A DNA stretch of 64,000 nucleotides from Clytia hemisphaerica (lineage: Eukaryota > Cnidaria > Hydrozoa > Leptothecata > Clytiidae): NCBI GenBank assembly GCA_902728285.1, contig CACVBU010000219.1:292814-356813 (forward strand), in the 5' to 3' direction. Below, in pieces: positions 25,296-37,200 of this stretch (position 1 is the stretch's first letter; each line of letters starts with the position of its first letter). The notes under the pieces were generated by a model. That model worked only from the letters and a program-made list of their open reading frames with translations. It did not search any database and was not told the DNA's origin. The position numbers and the translations under genes are program-made.

Positions 25296-25886
25296 AGAGG
25301 AAAATGGACAAAAATATTCACAAAATGGTGAAAAAGAACATGTTAAGAACATTTTAAGGCTTGAAACTCAAAAAATTAAGAACATCAGCCGAAGGCTTCA
25401 ATAACTTTGGATGTTCTTATAAAAAAACTGTATTTTACCCTTCAATGACTCGGGAGTTGATAGTCATGATAGAGCAATAAATTCAAAAATAAATATTTTG
25501 TAGTGTTGTCAAAACAACAACAAGAACCGCCAATTTAAAATAGACAAAACTTTTGGCTAAAACGCGCCATTCCATTTTATGTCCATAGAGGGGGTGGATA
25601 AACATTTCCAGGGGGTGACTTGAGCAGAATTTCCAGGGGGTCTAAAAGAGTGTCTTTTGGTTTTTCCAGGGGGTAAAAAATTATTATAAAATTTCCAATG
25701 ACAAAAGGAAAATGGACAAAAATATTCACAAAATGGTGAAAAAGAATATGTTAAGAACATTTTAAGGCTTGAACTCAAAAATTCAAGATCATTAGCCGAA
25801 GGCTTCAAAAACATTGGATGTTCTTATAAAAAAACTGTGTTTTTTACGAAAGAGGTCCATCTCCCTTTAATGACTCCGGAGTTGAT
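25296..25886 (+). repeat. Tandemly duplicated about 280-bp segment; second copy split by a transposon
   Basis: The first copy runs from about 25,296 to 25,560. The second begins near 25,700, is interrupted at 25,886 and resumes at 29,329-29,449 after the inserted element. Shared blocks include GGAAAATGGACAAAAATATT, CCGAAGGCTTCAA, GGATGTTCTTAT and GTAGTGTTGTCAAAACAAC. The intact first copy (GAGTTGATAGTCATGATAG at 25,455-25,473) is an internal 'empty site' for the insertion. Between the copies, 25,600-25,675 has three TTTCCAGGGGGT motifs. Confidence 0.75.
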
Positions 25887-26084
25887 CACAGGAAAAAATC
25901 ATCAAATCACACGCGTGTGAAATTCAATAATCACAAATTGTGAAATTGCTATTTCCCACGCAAATCACACGCGTGTGAATTTGCAAACTTTCACACGAGT
26001 GGGAAATACTAAAAACACAAACGTATTTTTTGAACTGTGAAATTGGATATCACATGCGTGAAATCAAGTATCCAAAAAAATTAG

Positions 26085-26465
26085 ATTAACCACACACGCG
26101 TGTGTTTTGCTATTTCACAAATGTGAAATCGAGTATCCCAAAAGATTTTAGTCAAACGCACACACGTGTGTTTTGCTATTTAACAAATGTGAAATTGAGT
26201 ATCCCATAAGGTTTTGGTCGAAGGCACACGCGTGTGTTTTGCTATTTCCCAAATGTGAAATCGAGTATCCCAAAAGATCTTGGTCAAACGCACACGCGTG
26301 TGTTTTGCTATTTCCCAAATGTGAAATCGAGTATCCCAAAAGGTTTTGGTCGAAGGCACACGCGTGTGTTTTGCTATTTCACAAATGTGAAATCGAGTAT
26401 CCCAAAAGATTTTGGTCGAATGCACACGCGTGTGTTTTGCTATTTCCCAAATGTGAAATCTAAAA
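26085..26465 (+). repeat. Left subterminal array, about 64-bp unit with CACACGCGTGTG
   Basis: About six direct copies of a unit consisting of CACACGCGTGTGTTTTGCTA, then TTTC(C/A)CAAATGTGAAATCG, then a spacer GAGTATCCCAAAAG. Each contains one 12-bp palindrome (one variant is CACACGTGTG) and a second weaker palindrome, TTTCACAAATGTGAAA. The frames repeated here are by-products of the unit length. Likely transposase binding sites by analogy with other subterminal repeats. Confidence 0.8.
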
Positions 26466-28789
26466 ATACAAATCAGCAAGCAAAAAAGAAATTCGGAGCT
26501 TTTGAATGAACTTAAAATTTCCGCTTCTTTATTTATATACTGTATTCCAAATTACAATTACACTGATGAAGAAATATTAAGTTACAATTTAAGCAATTTA
26601 ATTAAAAAACAAACTTTTAGTGTTTACAACTTTTTTCTTTCACTTACATAAGCAAAGTTTTCAGGAACAGATGAACAGTTCATATATCCGTCGAGTATTT
26701 ACAAACAACTGCAACTTCTATTCTAGTACGCTTTTCTGCCAGTTAGTTCTCATGAGTTTTGTATATTTCTCTGCTATCACTTGGTTCGTATCATCGGTAT
26801 CAAGATCTCCATTCGTCAAGCTTCGTCAAGCAAGCAATTTCTTCAGTCTTCAGCTATAGCAAATGAGTAAAATTCCATTTGATTTTAAGTCTCAAAATAT
26901 ATCAATCCGGTTTGCTAAATTTGTTTTCCAACCAGTAAAAGTAAACTGACGTAAATTGACCAGATTGAAATACATATTGCGAATCCATGGTAGTGTTTTT
27001 TTTCAGTTTCCATAATTCACAATCCTATCGGCAAGTCGGAATATTTTTTATATGATATGTTATCTAAAAAGAAAGAAGAAAGATCATAAGAAAAAATACT
27101 CGCCCCATCTCAAAACACTGTTCTCAAACATTTTCATACGTTTCTACTTCCTACTCGAAACACACAGAAATGTCGAAAAATGATAAATTAATGAAAAAAG
27201 TTTCAAAATATGCCAACAAAAGCTGATTGGACAAAGTCGTTTTAAATCCTGAAAGCTGATTGGAGCAAATTCTTAATTACGTAATCTTAGAATTCCTTCG
27301 CCTATTCATTTTCCTCACAAAAGTCTTATGAAATAAAATTTCACTGTCAAATTTGATATAGAAAAACTCGATTTTTGATTCTAAAACCCATAAAACTAAT
27401 TAAAAAGTGATAAAACTTACCAGTAAAAAAATTTTAGTGTCTTGTAAGGTTTTATTTGCTTTTCTATTAATTCCTTTAAAATAGAAAAAATGCAGCAAGT
27501 ACTTTTACACCTTTATTTAATAAGTGAACTCGTTGCTTTTTGTAAACAAAAAGAAAAAACTCCTTTCTTTCTCGGTCATTTTGTCCGTTATTCCATGTTT
27601 GCGAATCTCCTTATAAGGAATACTATTATCTGTTATCAACAGCCAATTCTTTTCAGCGCGAAGTGTTTGATTTTTTCAAAAACTTTTCTTTTGAGTTTGT
27701 ATGTGTGTAGGCAAAAAAGTTTTATGTGAAGCAGGAGGCGAGTTAGACAGTGATTTTTAGCTAGAGGCGAGCAAATGAAGATCTGTAAACCAATTCTTTG
27801 CGTTGAGATATGGGCTAGGGAAACAAATGTCATGCTGGTTTGTGACCTTGTTAGCTTACAAATTTTACTGATTTCTTGTTGAGAAAGGGGTCACTTTATA
27901 CTACATAGTTGTATTTTCATCTAAAAGTTTTTGAAACATACGTTTATAACCCCTCTTTATGTCAAAGCTTTGTCGAATGATATTAATAATAATGATTTTG
28001 AAATACGTTTCTCAATAATTAGTGACACATTTTTTCTCAATCGTTTCAATTTTTGCTTGTGGTATTGCTCTTGTTGTAAAGCACATGAAGGTTTGGATCT
28101 TGCCAATTCTTTTCGTTTCGAAAGCTCTTGATTCCAAGCCCCATGTTAATCCTTTCGTTCAAGAGTAATATTACAGAATATAATAGAAAGAAAAAAAAAA
28201 AAAAAAATCTTCTTGACTTGAAGATCACATTGTAGATCCAAGTTCTTTGTCAGCAACAAAGCCGAGTTCAGTTAAATTAGGGTCATGGGATACAGTAAAT
28301 TAACGAATGTTCTGTGCGTGACGAAAAACAAGTTACGCGAAGCTGGGGTCAGCCGTTCTATTCCTTCACAACAAGTCATGTAAGCAAGTTTCTGACTTCA
28401 CTTGTCCTCGGTCGGGATAACACAGCGGTTGACCTTGATTAAGCTCTTGTCGGTGTATTGCCAATGGCGGGGAGCTAATGTTCATCGACGCATACCTTTC
28501 CTACCGATGAAATGCCTCTCCCATGATCCTAATGTTGTGTAACACATGCTAGTCTTGAGTTACCATAACGCCTTTTTCGGCTCTAAAATCTCACAATTTC
28601 ATACAGTCATCGTGCTGGGTATCAATTAAAACACAATATTTAAAGTCTGACAAATGTTTCGCTAAATGCCAAGGAACGTATTTCAAATCTTTATTTGTCG
28701 TTATGATTTTAATATCACAAAGTCAATTTTCAAATTTGCAGAACGATTATATTGTGGAGTTTATAGTGGTAAAAGCAGTGTGATTTTGG

Positions 28790-29165
28790 AAAAACCACGC
28801 GTGTGTTAATTTGTCTGTTACTTGGAGAAAAGACATTCGTTATTTTTGAAAACACATGCGTGTTCTTCATTTCGAGGTTAAATGAGTTTGAATTAGTCGT
28901 CGTGTGATTTTGGAAAAAAACACGCGTGTGTTAATCTGCTTGTTACTTGGAGAAAAGACATTCGTTATTTTCGAAAACACACGCGTGTTCTTCATTTCGA
29001 TGTTAAATGAATTTGACCTAGTCGTCGTGTGATTTTGAGGAAAATCTGCTTGTTACTTGGAGAAAAGACATTCGTTATTTTCGAAAACACACGCGTGTTC
29101 TTCATTTTGAGGTTAAATGGGCTCGACTTAATCGTCGTGTGATTTTTGAAAACACACGCGTGTGT
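28790..29165 (+). repeat. Right subterminal array, about 121-bp unit with CACGCGTGTG
   Basis: Three copies of a unit that includes GTGATTTTGGAAAAA, a CACGCGTGTG palindrome, CTTGGAGAAAAGACATTCG, a second palindrome half (AACACACGCGTGTTC) and CGAGGTTAAATG. The third is shortened. The spacing and intervening text differ from the left array, so only the short palindrome is shared between the two ends. Confidence 0.75.
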
Positions 29166-29331
29166 TTATCCATACCAAAATTCCCAAATGTGAAATACGT
29201 ATATCCCAAGACCTCAAAGCCCTAAAAAAATCACAAACTGAAAATTTTAAAAATCACACGCCGACAGAAAATTTCTGTGCAGTAATGTTGGTTTTCACAC
29301 GCGTGTGATTTATTGATTTTTTCCTGTGGAT

Positions 29332-29985
29332 AGTCATGATAGCGAGTAATAAATAATAAATAAATAAATATTAATATTTGTAGTGTTGTCAAAACAACAA
29401 CCGCCAATTTCTAAAAAGTTTAAAATAGACAAAACTTTTGGCTAAAATATTAAGCCCTATTAACAATACGATAAAATTAGTAAATGATACAAGTCATTAT
29501 TAGATTCTTCGAAAAATCCTATAACATATCCTATATAATCCTATAACTCGCACACAGTCGATGAAGATCTCCTCGGATAACTCTACCGCCATATTCTTTA
29601 TACTTACTATAAAACTCTACATGTAGTAAAGAAAACTGGTCCCAAACCACCACCGTCTCTATACAGAGCGATTTTTTTACATAAGCAATGCTTCTTCTAC
29701 CATTATTCCACATGAAAGAGCAAGATTTCAACGTTTAAAATTTATACTATAACTCTTGATGCACACATGCATACGAGCACACGTGTGAGTGAAAAGGGAG
29801 CTGGAAAGGAGTTATAACAGCTTTTTAAATATTATATTTTCATTGTGTGTCACATCCTTGAGTTGAATAGACTTCTAAGAAAACAGTCATTTAGAGGACA
29901 TAGAGAACTATACTGTTTGTAAGCACGTCGAGGATGGGTACACTATTATTCGCGCAGTCTAAAATTTTTAAGCGATACAGCAGGA
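29332..29985. other. Spacer between the two inverted transposon copies
   Basis: 654 bp. The first 120 bp are the rest of the duplicated flank interrupted by copy 1. A minus-strand open frame at 29,531-29,731 (66 codons, containing IETVVVWDQFSLLHVEF) looks somewhat coding-like and has a GTAAGTAT donor-like site inside it, but no family is recognised. A lone CACACGTGTG lies near 29,779. Confidence 0.4.
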
Positions 29986-29988
29986 TAC

Positions 29989-32900
29989 CACAGGAAAAAA
30001 TCAATAAATCACACGCGTGTGAAAACCAACATTACTGCACAGAAATTTTCTGTCGGCGTGTGATTTTTAAAATTTTCAGTTTGTGATTTTTTTAGGGCTT
30101 TGAGGTCTTGGGATATACGTATTTCACATTTGGGAATTTTGGTATGGATAAACACACGCGTGTGTTTTCAAAAATCACACGACGATTAAGTCGAGCCCAT
30201 TTAACCTCAAAATGAAGAACACGCGTGTGTTTTCGAAAATAACGAATGTCTTTTCTCCAAGTAACAAGCAGATTTTCCTCAAAATCACACGACGACTAGG
30301 TCAAATTCATTTAACATCGAAATGAAGAACACGCGTGTGTTTTCGAAAATAACGAATGTCTTTTCTCCAAGTAACAAGCAGATTAACACACGCGTGTTTT
30401 TTTCCAAAATCACACGACGACTAATTCAAACTCATTTAACCTCGAAATGAAGAACACGCATGTGTTTTCAAAAATAACGAATGTCTTTTTCTCAAGTAAC
30501 AGACAAATTAACACACGCGTGTTTTTTTTTTCCAAAATCACACTGCTTTTTACCACTATAAAACTCCACAAATAATCGTCTCTGCAAATTTGAAAATTGA
30601 CTTTGTGATATTAAAATCATAACGACAAATAAAGATTTGAAATACGTTCCTTGGCATTTAGCGAAACATTTGTCAGACTTTAAATATTGTGTTTTAATTG
30701 ATACCCAGCACGATGACTGTATGAAATTGTGAGATTTTAGAGCCGAAAAAGGCGTTATGGTAACTCAAGACTAGCATGTGTTACACAACATTAGGATCAT
30801 GGGAGAGGCATTTCATCGGTAGGAAAGGTATGCGTCGATGAACATTAGCTCCCCGCCATTGGCAATACACCGACAAGAGCTTAATCAAGGTCAACCGCTG
30901 TGTTATCCCGACCGAGGACAAGTGAAGTCAGAAACTTGCTTACATGACTTGTTGTGAAGGAATAGAACGGCTGACCCCAGCTTCGCGTAACTTGTTTTTC
31001 GTCACGCACAGAACATTCGTTATTTTACTGTATCCCATGACCCTAATTTAACTGAACTCGGCTTTGTTGCTGACAAAGAACTTGGATCTACAATGTGATC
31101 TTCAAGTCAAGAAGATTTTTTTTTTTTTTTTCTTTCTATTATATTCTGTAATATTACTCTTGAACGAAAGGATTAACATGGGGCTTGGAATCAAGAGCTT
31201 TCGAAACGAAAGAATTGGCAAGATCCAAACCTTCATGTGCTTTACAACAAGAGCAATACCACAAGCAAAAATTGAAACGATTGAGAAAAAATGTGTCACT
31301 AATTATTGAGAAACGTATTTCAAAATCATTATTATTAATATCATTCGACAAAGCTTTGACATAAAGAGGGGTTATAAACGTATGTTTCAAAAACTTTTAG
31401 ATGAAAATACAACTATGTAGTATAAAGTGACCCCTTTCTCAACAAGAAATCAGTAAAATTTGTAAGCTAACAAGGTCACAAACCAGCATGACATTTGTTT
31501 CCCTAGCCCATATCTCAACGCAAAGAATTGGTTTACAGATCTTCATTTGCTCGCCTCTAGCTAAAAATCACTGTCTAACTCGCCTCCTGCTTCACATAAA
31601 ACTTTTTTGCCTACACACATACAAACTCAAAAGAAAAGTTTTTGAAAAAATCAAACACTTCGCGCTGAAAAGAATTGGCTGTTGATAACAGATAATAGTA
31701 TTCCTTATAAGGAGATTCGCAAACATGGAATAACGGACAAAATGACCGAGAAAGAAAGGAGTTTTTTCTTTTTGTTTACAAAAAGCAACGAGTTCACTTA
31801 TTAAATAAAGGTGTAAAAGTACTTGCTGCATTTTTTCTATTTTAAAGGAATTAATAGAAAAGCAAATAAAACCTTACCAAGACACTAAAATTTTTTTATG
31901 GTAAGTTTTAGTTTATCACTTTTTAATTAGTTTTATGGGTTTTAGAATCAAAAATCGAGTTTTTCTATATCAAATTTGACAGTGAAATTTTATTTCATAA
32001 GACTTTTGTGAGGAAAATGAATAGGCGAAGGAATTCTAAGATTACGTAATTAAGAATTTGCTCCAATCAGCTTTCAGGATTTAAAACGACTTTGTCCCAA
32101 TCAGCTTTTTGTTGGCATATTTTGAAACTTTTTTCATTAATTTATCATTTTTCGACATTTCTGTGTGTTTCGAGTAGGAAGTAGAAACGTATGAAAATGT
32201 TTGAGAACAGTGTTTTGAGATGGGGCGAGTATTTTTTCTTATGATCTTTCTTCTTTCTTTTTAGATAACATATCATATAAAAAATATTCCGACTTGCCGA
32301 TAGGATTGTGAATTATGGAAACTGAAAAAACACTACCATGGATTCGCAATATGTATTTCAATCTGGTCAATTTACGTCAGTTTACTTTTACTGGTTGGAA
32401 AACAAATTTAGCAAACCGGATTGATATATTTTGAGACTTAAAATCAAATGGAATTTTACTCATTTGCTATAGCTGAAGACTGAAGAAATTGCTTGCTTGA
32501 CGAAGCTTGACGAATGGAGATCTTGATACCGATGATACGAACCAAGTGATAGCAGAGAAATATACAAAACTCATGAGAACTAACTGGCAGAAAAGCGTAC
32601 TAGAATAGAAGTTGCAGTTGTTTGTAAATACTCGACGGATATATGAACTGTTCATCTGTTCCTGAAAACTTTGCTTATGTAAGTGAAAGAAAAAAGTTGT
32701 AAACACTAAAAGTTTGTTTTTTAATTAAATTGCTTAAATTGTAACTTAATATTTCTTCATCAGTGTAATTGTAATTTGGAATACAGTATATAAATAAAGA
32801 AGCGGAAATTTTAAGTTCATTCAAAAGCTCCGAATTTCTTTTTGCTTGCCTGATTTGTATTTTTAGATTTCACATTTGGGAAATAGCAAAACACACGCGT

Positions 32901-33439
32901 GTGCATTCGACCAAAATCTTTTGGGATACTCGATTTCACATTTGTGAAATAGCAAAACACACGCGTGTGCCTTCGACCAAAACCTTTTGGGATACTCGAT
33001 TTCACATTTGGGAAATAGCAAAACACACGCGTGTGCGTTTGACCAAGATCTTTTGGGATACTCGATTTCACATTTGGGAAATAGCAAAACACACGCGTGT
33101 GCCTTCGACCAAAACCTTATGGGATACTCAATTTCACATTTGTTAAATAGCAAAACACACGTGTGTGCGTTTGACTAAAATCTTTTGGGATACTCGATTT
33201 CACATTTGTGAAATAGCAAAACACACGCGTGTGTGGTTAATCTAATTTTTTTGGATACTTGATTTCACGCATGTGATATCCAATTTCACAGTTCAAAAAA
33301 TACGTTTGTGTTTTTAGTATTTCCCACTCGTGTGAAAGTTTGCAAATTCACACGCGTGTGATTTGCGTGGGAAATAGCAATTTCACAATTTGTGATTATT
33401 GAATTTCACACGCGTGTGATTTGATGATTTTTTCCTGTG
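29989..33439 (-). mobile_element. Non-autonomous CACTA-like DNA transposon, copy 2 (inverted)
   Basis: 3,451 bp, the reverse of copy 1, with identical ends (CACAGGAAAAAATCAA; ATGATTTTTTCCTGTG) and its own 3-bp flanking duplication TAC (29,986-29,988; 33,440-33,442). The different flanking triplets show it is a separate insertion, not part of a segmental duplication. By eye, long stretches are identical to copy 1, with scattered substitutions and small length changes (poly-A run, one CCAAT against ACAAA difference near 32,097). Subterminal arrays lie at 30,150-30,530 and 32,865-33,240. No transposase. Confidence 0.8.
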
Positions 33440-33442
33440 TAC

Positions 33443-34293
33443 AGTAGTGATTATAGATATCCGGCCAAAACCTGGACCTAGTTCCCACAATAGAAATTCA
33501 GTATTATTGTTGTTGTTAATGTTCTAGCGATTGAACAAATTTTGGAGTTTGTTATCTAGTGCATAACAGTTAAAAGTAACTATACGAAGATAGTTGCTTG
33601 TAAAAAAGTGCTATGTTTCCTCTATTTTATATTTTGATTCATAAAAATTATTAATCCATTGAAATTTGAACCAAAAGTCACGAATTTGGGCAACTTCAAG
33701 TATACATGCATAGACGCATGTTATTTTTCGTGGGCAATTAAAAAAATGAATAAATTTGGAAGAAAGGGAGATTTAGAAAAAAATAATTAAAAACCACTAA
33801 TCAGCAATCCGAGACCCCACTAGGTAAGTGATACGGTAACTTTGACCCTTTTAAAATCGTTTTAAAGTAATGAGTAGCCAAACTTTAAGAATGATTTTAA
33901 CAACTACTCCCCCAAGACAGCAAAAGTCATGGAAATACGATTGTCTGAATTCTGATTATCATGACTCTACCATATCTAGCACAGCCCTTTTATTAGTATT
34001 GTACCTAAAATCATAAAAACGCACCATAATTAAAATTAAACTCGACCCTTTTTCTTAATTCTCTTCGCTTTCTTTTACGTATTAAATATACATCACGAAA
34101 AAGATATTTATTTGAGTCTTTCAATCACTTTCTGTCTCTTCATCCATTCAATTATCCTTTCAGTCACCCCGAATCGACGAGGGTGTGCCACTAAGGTTCG
34201 AAAATTGAACTCAACGTGGGATTACCCTATCCAAAGATATCACCGTAAGTACCCTTATAAAACCTAATTGCCTTGTGCAATCCATTCATTCAT
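33443..34293. other. 3' flank of the kinase gene; likely poly-A signal
   Basis: No coding frame. On the minus strand AATAAA lies at 34,107-34,112, about 180 bp past the stop codon of the kinase ending at 34,294, a plausible polyadenylation signal. The rest is AT-rich intergenic sequence up to the transposon copy. Confidence 0.45.
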
Positions 34294-37200
34294 TCATTCA
34301 ATTGTCTTTTCTCTTATACCGTCCATCACCGTTGTCTTTTGTTTGAAATATTCAACCAAACGTATTTCAGCGTACCTAGAAAAAATGATACAACTTATTA
34401 AATCCTCGTGTTGTGTAAAAAGATTGGTATCTTTTCTTCTAAGTCTCTATCGCATTATTCCTCATGGACAACTACCTTAATCTTTAGCAGACAAAGATTC
34501 ATTTTTGCGTGACTTGACTCACCCGTTCATTTCAGTAGGATTGGACAAATGACGTGCTTGGACTAGTGCCCATACTCCCCACAAAATGTGCGAAACCTGT
34601 ACACAACAGTGAGAAAAAAAAGTAACTATAGGGACAAAAAGTTTGTGGACATTGTCATTGATTTGGTATTTGGATTAGGATACTTCAAAGATATTATCAT
34701 TATCATCACCTTTCACTTTGGCATCGGAAAGAAGATATTGTAGGGTAGTAACCAAATTGCTTTTAGAAAGAGTCCAAAAATAGCTTTCCAATGGTACCAA
34801 AACCATCTTCTAAATCAAAAGCTACAATCTTTTATCGAACTGTAAAGTTTTGAGTTTTAAAATAAAAAAATTAGAAAAATTTCAACTTTTTCAAAAAAAA
34901 ACAGCGCGCGCAAAGGGTTACACTAACCAGTGTGAAGATTTGAACGTGAAGAAACAAATCATTCATTGTTTTTGAAGCGCAATCATCCTCCATCCATTCT
35001 TTCCCTACAATCGAAAATATTAACAATATTTTATCGTTTAGCTCCGTATTTACTTTAAGGGGATAAAATTTCACAGGGATTTAATTGCGTGATTGAGCTC
35101 ATATGCGAAACTCGTGAGGCTTTAATTTCGCGGATGGCGCACTATCGAAAGATATAATATTCACTCTATTATGTTAATTTTTGATACCAAAATGTGTATG
35201 TCGAAATACACTTATTCGACGCTTCTTTGGTGTCAAAAACATTTTTAAATAGTCTTTGACTATGTGACTTTTTTAGGATTTTCTTTTTAAAATTCCACCC
35301 CCTATGTGGCGTATTTAAATTCTGATACTTCTGATACTGACTCCTTTCCTCTACTTGTATAGTGGCAAGATTTGTAGATAACTATCCCATTTTATTTAGT
35401 TTGGTTATGAGAATACCGTTTATCTTCAATCTTTCCATCCAGTAATATTTGATCCATTTTCTCTGAGTTTCTTCACTTGGAAATAATGAAAAGTCGATGT
35501 TCGTGTTCCCTGGAAAAACAATGATTTAACGATATTGAGATATCGAAAAATCTATTTTTATTTTTATCCAAACTTGTTCTAGTTCTAGAGAGCATTCACA
35601 CTAGCATTGGTGTCAGCGATAGTAAGGGATAGTATTAAGTCCTTTGCAAGTTTTTAGAAGCAAACCGAACTTTTCGATGTACACTAATAAGATCAGGACG
35701 CTATTTGCTATGTGCTATTTGCGCCGACACCGCCCCCCCCCCAAAAAAAAAAAAAAGCGGACTGACCTTGACGGCCGATTTGGACGTGCCGCTGGAGTTT
35801 GAAAAATGGACCCTGTCAGATATGAATGTTTGGTAAATTTGGGGCCCTGTCAAAACGAAAGTCGAAAAATTTCCACTTTGGAAGTGGTTCAAAATAGCAA
35901 AAATGTCGACCCTGTCAGATACACATCTTGAAATTTAGTAAATTTGGGACACTGTCAGATATCTTCAGAGCCTAAAACCAGGACCCTGACCAGCAGCACA
36001 CCTCCCTATCGAATTTTGCCTGAGTGTCCTTCCCTCTTTCCATTAAAAAGCCCGCTAAGAGTTGCTTTGCAACCTTGCTTCTGAAACTAGACTACTGAAG
36101 TACCTGGGAACTCGTCGAAGAAATTAGCTATGTCGTAAGCGGCGTAATTGACTCCAGAGTATTCATAATCGATGATGTGAAAGGTTCCTAAAAAATAAAA
36201 GATGTTTACTCTGATGTTTAGAACAGCATGATGGCCACCCATATTTTAGGACCAATTTCAAGGATTTCAAGGGGCCTTTTGGCTAAATTTGTAAGGGTTT
36301 CATCGGTTTGAAAGTCTTGAAAACATAATTTTAAAGGGTTTCAAGCCCGGGGGGTACTAGGGTTGCGAGCTGACGGGGGGGATGCCGCCCGACCTTCGAA
36401 CTTTGGACCCTTACCGGGACTAAAAAGGAGAAAACAAAGGACAATTTTGGGAACTTTAAGGCTCTTAGCTGGACAAAGTTGACAAATTTTGATCAAATTT
36501 CGATCTTTCAGGGAGTAAAAAGTTGAAACTTTTCTATTTTTCCGACCCTTAGCGGGACTTTGGAAGTCCAAAATAGGTACCCTTAAGGGCGGCACATACC
36601 GTACCCTCCATTTGCCTAAGTACCCCTCCCCCGGGGTTTCAAGGTTTCCAATTTTTCAAAGTCTTTTTATAGGCAAAATATATCTTTAAAGCGCTACAAA
36701 AGCTGTAGTACTGAAAAATGTCATATAGAACTTCAAGCTTTCAAAAATGGCAGTAATCAAAATCTGAAAGTATAACTATGTGAATATAATGCATAAAAAG
36801 GGTTAAAGAAAACATTTCAAAGATATTGATAAATGCCTCTCACAGCACCATTCTAAAATATTTCAATCAACTTATTTCACATATTGCATATTCGCAATTG
36901 CTCAAAATATTTCAACTTCAAAATATTTCTCAAGCTTCTACTAAACGTCCAGTGGTGTGTCGGGAAAAACTTTCTGGAGTTGCCGAGCAAAATCTGGTGT
37001 ACAAAACATCCCCGTGACAGATTTTTTCCTGGAGGTTTATGACTTTGAGACTAATTGTCGTGAAATTTCAGAACCTTTCCCAATTTTTATATTACTTCAT
37101 TTTCCAAAGAAATTTTTTTTTAAACCAGTACTAAATTTGATGACGTCAGCACTTTTCAAAAATGACCAAATGTTTTAAGCAAAAAGGCTTGATTTTCATA

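Larger units (their letters stand above)
25887..29328 (+). mobile_element. Non-autonomous CACTA-like DNA transposon, copy 1
   Basis: 3,442 bp, starting CACAGGAAAAAATCAT and ending ATTGATTTTTTCCTGTG, flanked by GAT on both sides (25,884-25,886; 29,329-29,331). The paralogous unoccupied site at 25,459-25,461 has a single GAT, so the 3-bp target duplication is directly visible. Both subterminal regions carry arrays of the palindrome CACACGCGTGTG (see separate entries). The core (about 26,500-28,750) has only short open frames and no transposase. CAC-ends, a 3-bp duplication and dense subterminal repeats fit the CACTA/EnSpm style; this is inference because the transposase is absent. A poly-A run lies at about 28,190-28,207. 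Confidence 0.8.

Noticed and set aside
26085..26465. Regularly spaced repeats as a CRISPR-like array
   Set aside because: The spacers are themselves repeats, the host is clearly a eukaryote, and the array lies at a transposon end with a mirrored copy.
26148..33178. Families of repeated open frames over the subterminal arrays (CEIEYPKRFW, GYSISHLGNSKTHACAFDQ and similar)
   Set aside because: A 64-bp tandem repeat translated in several frames on both strands; all frames are equally open, which is not expected of a protein gene.
25887..33439. Interpretation as one segmental inverted duplication
   Set aside because: Each copy has its own 3-bp flank duplication (GAT and TAC) and the flanking sequences differ, so two insertions explain the data better.
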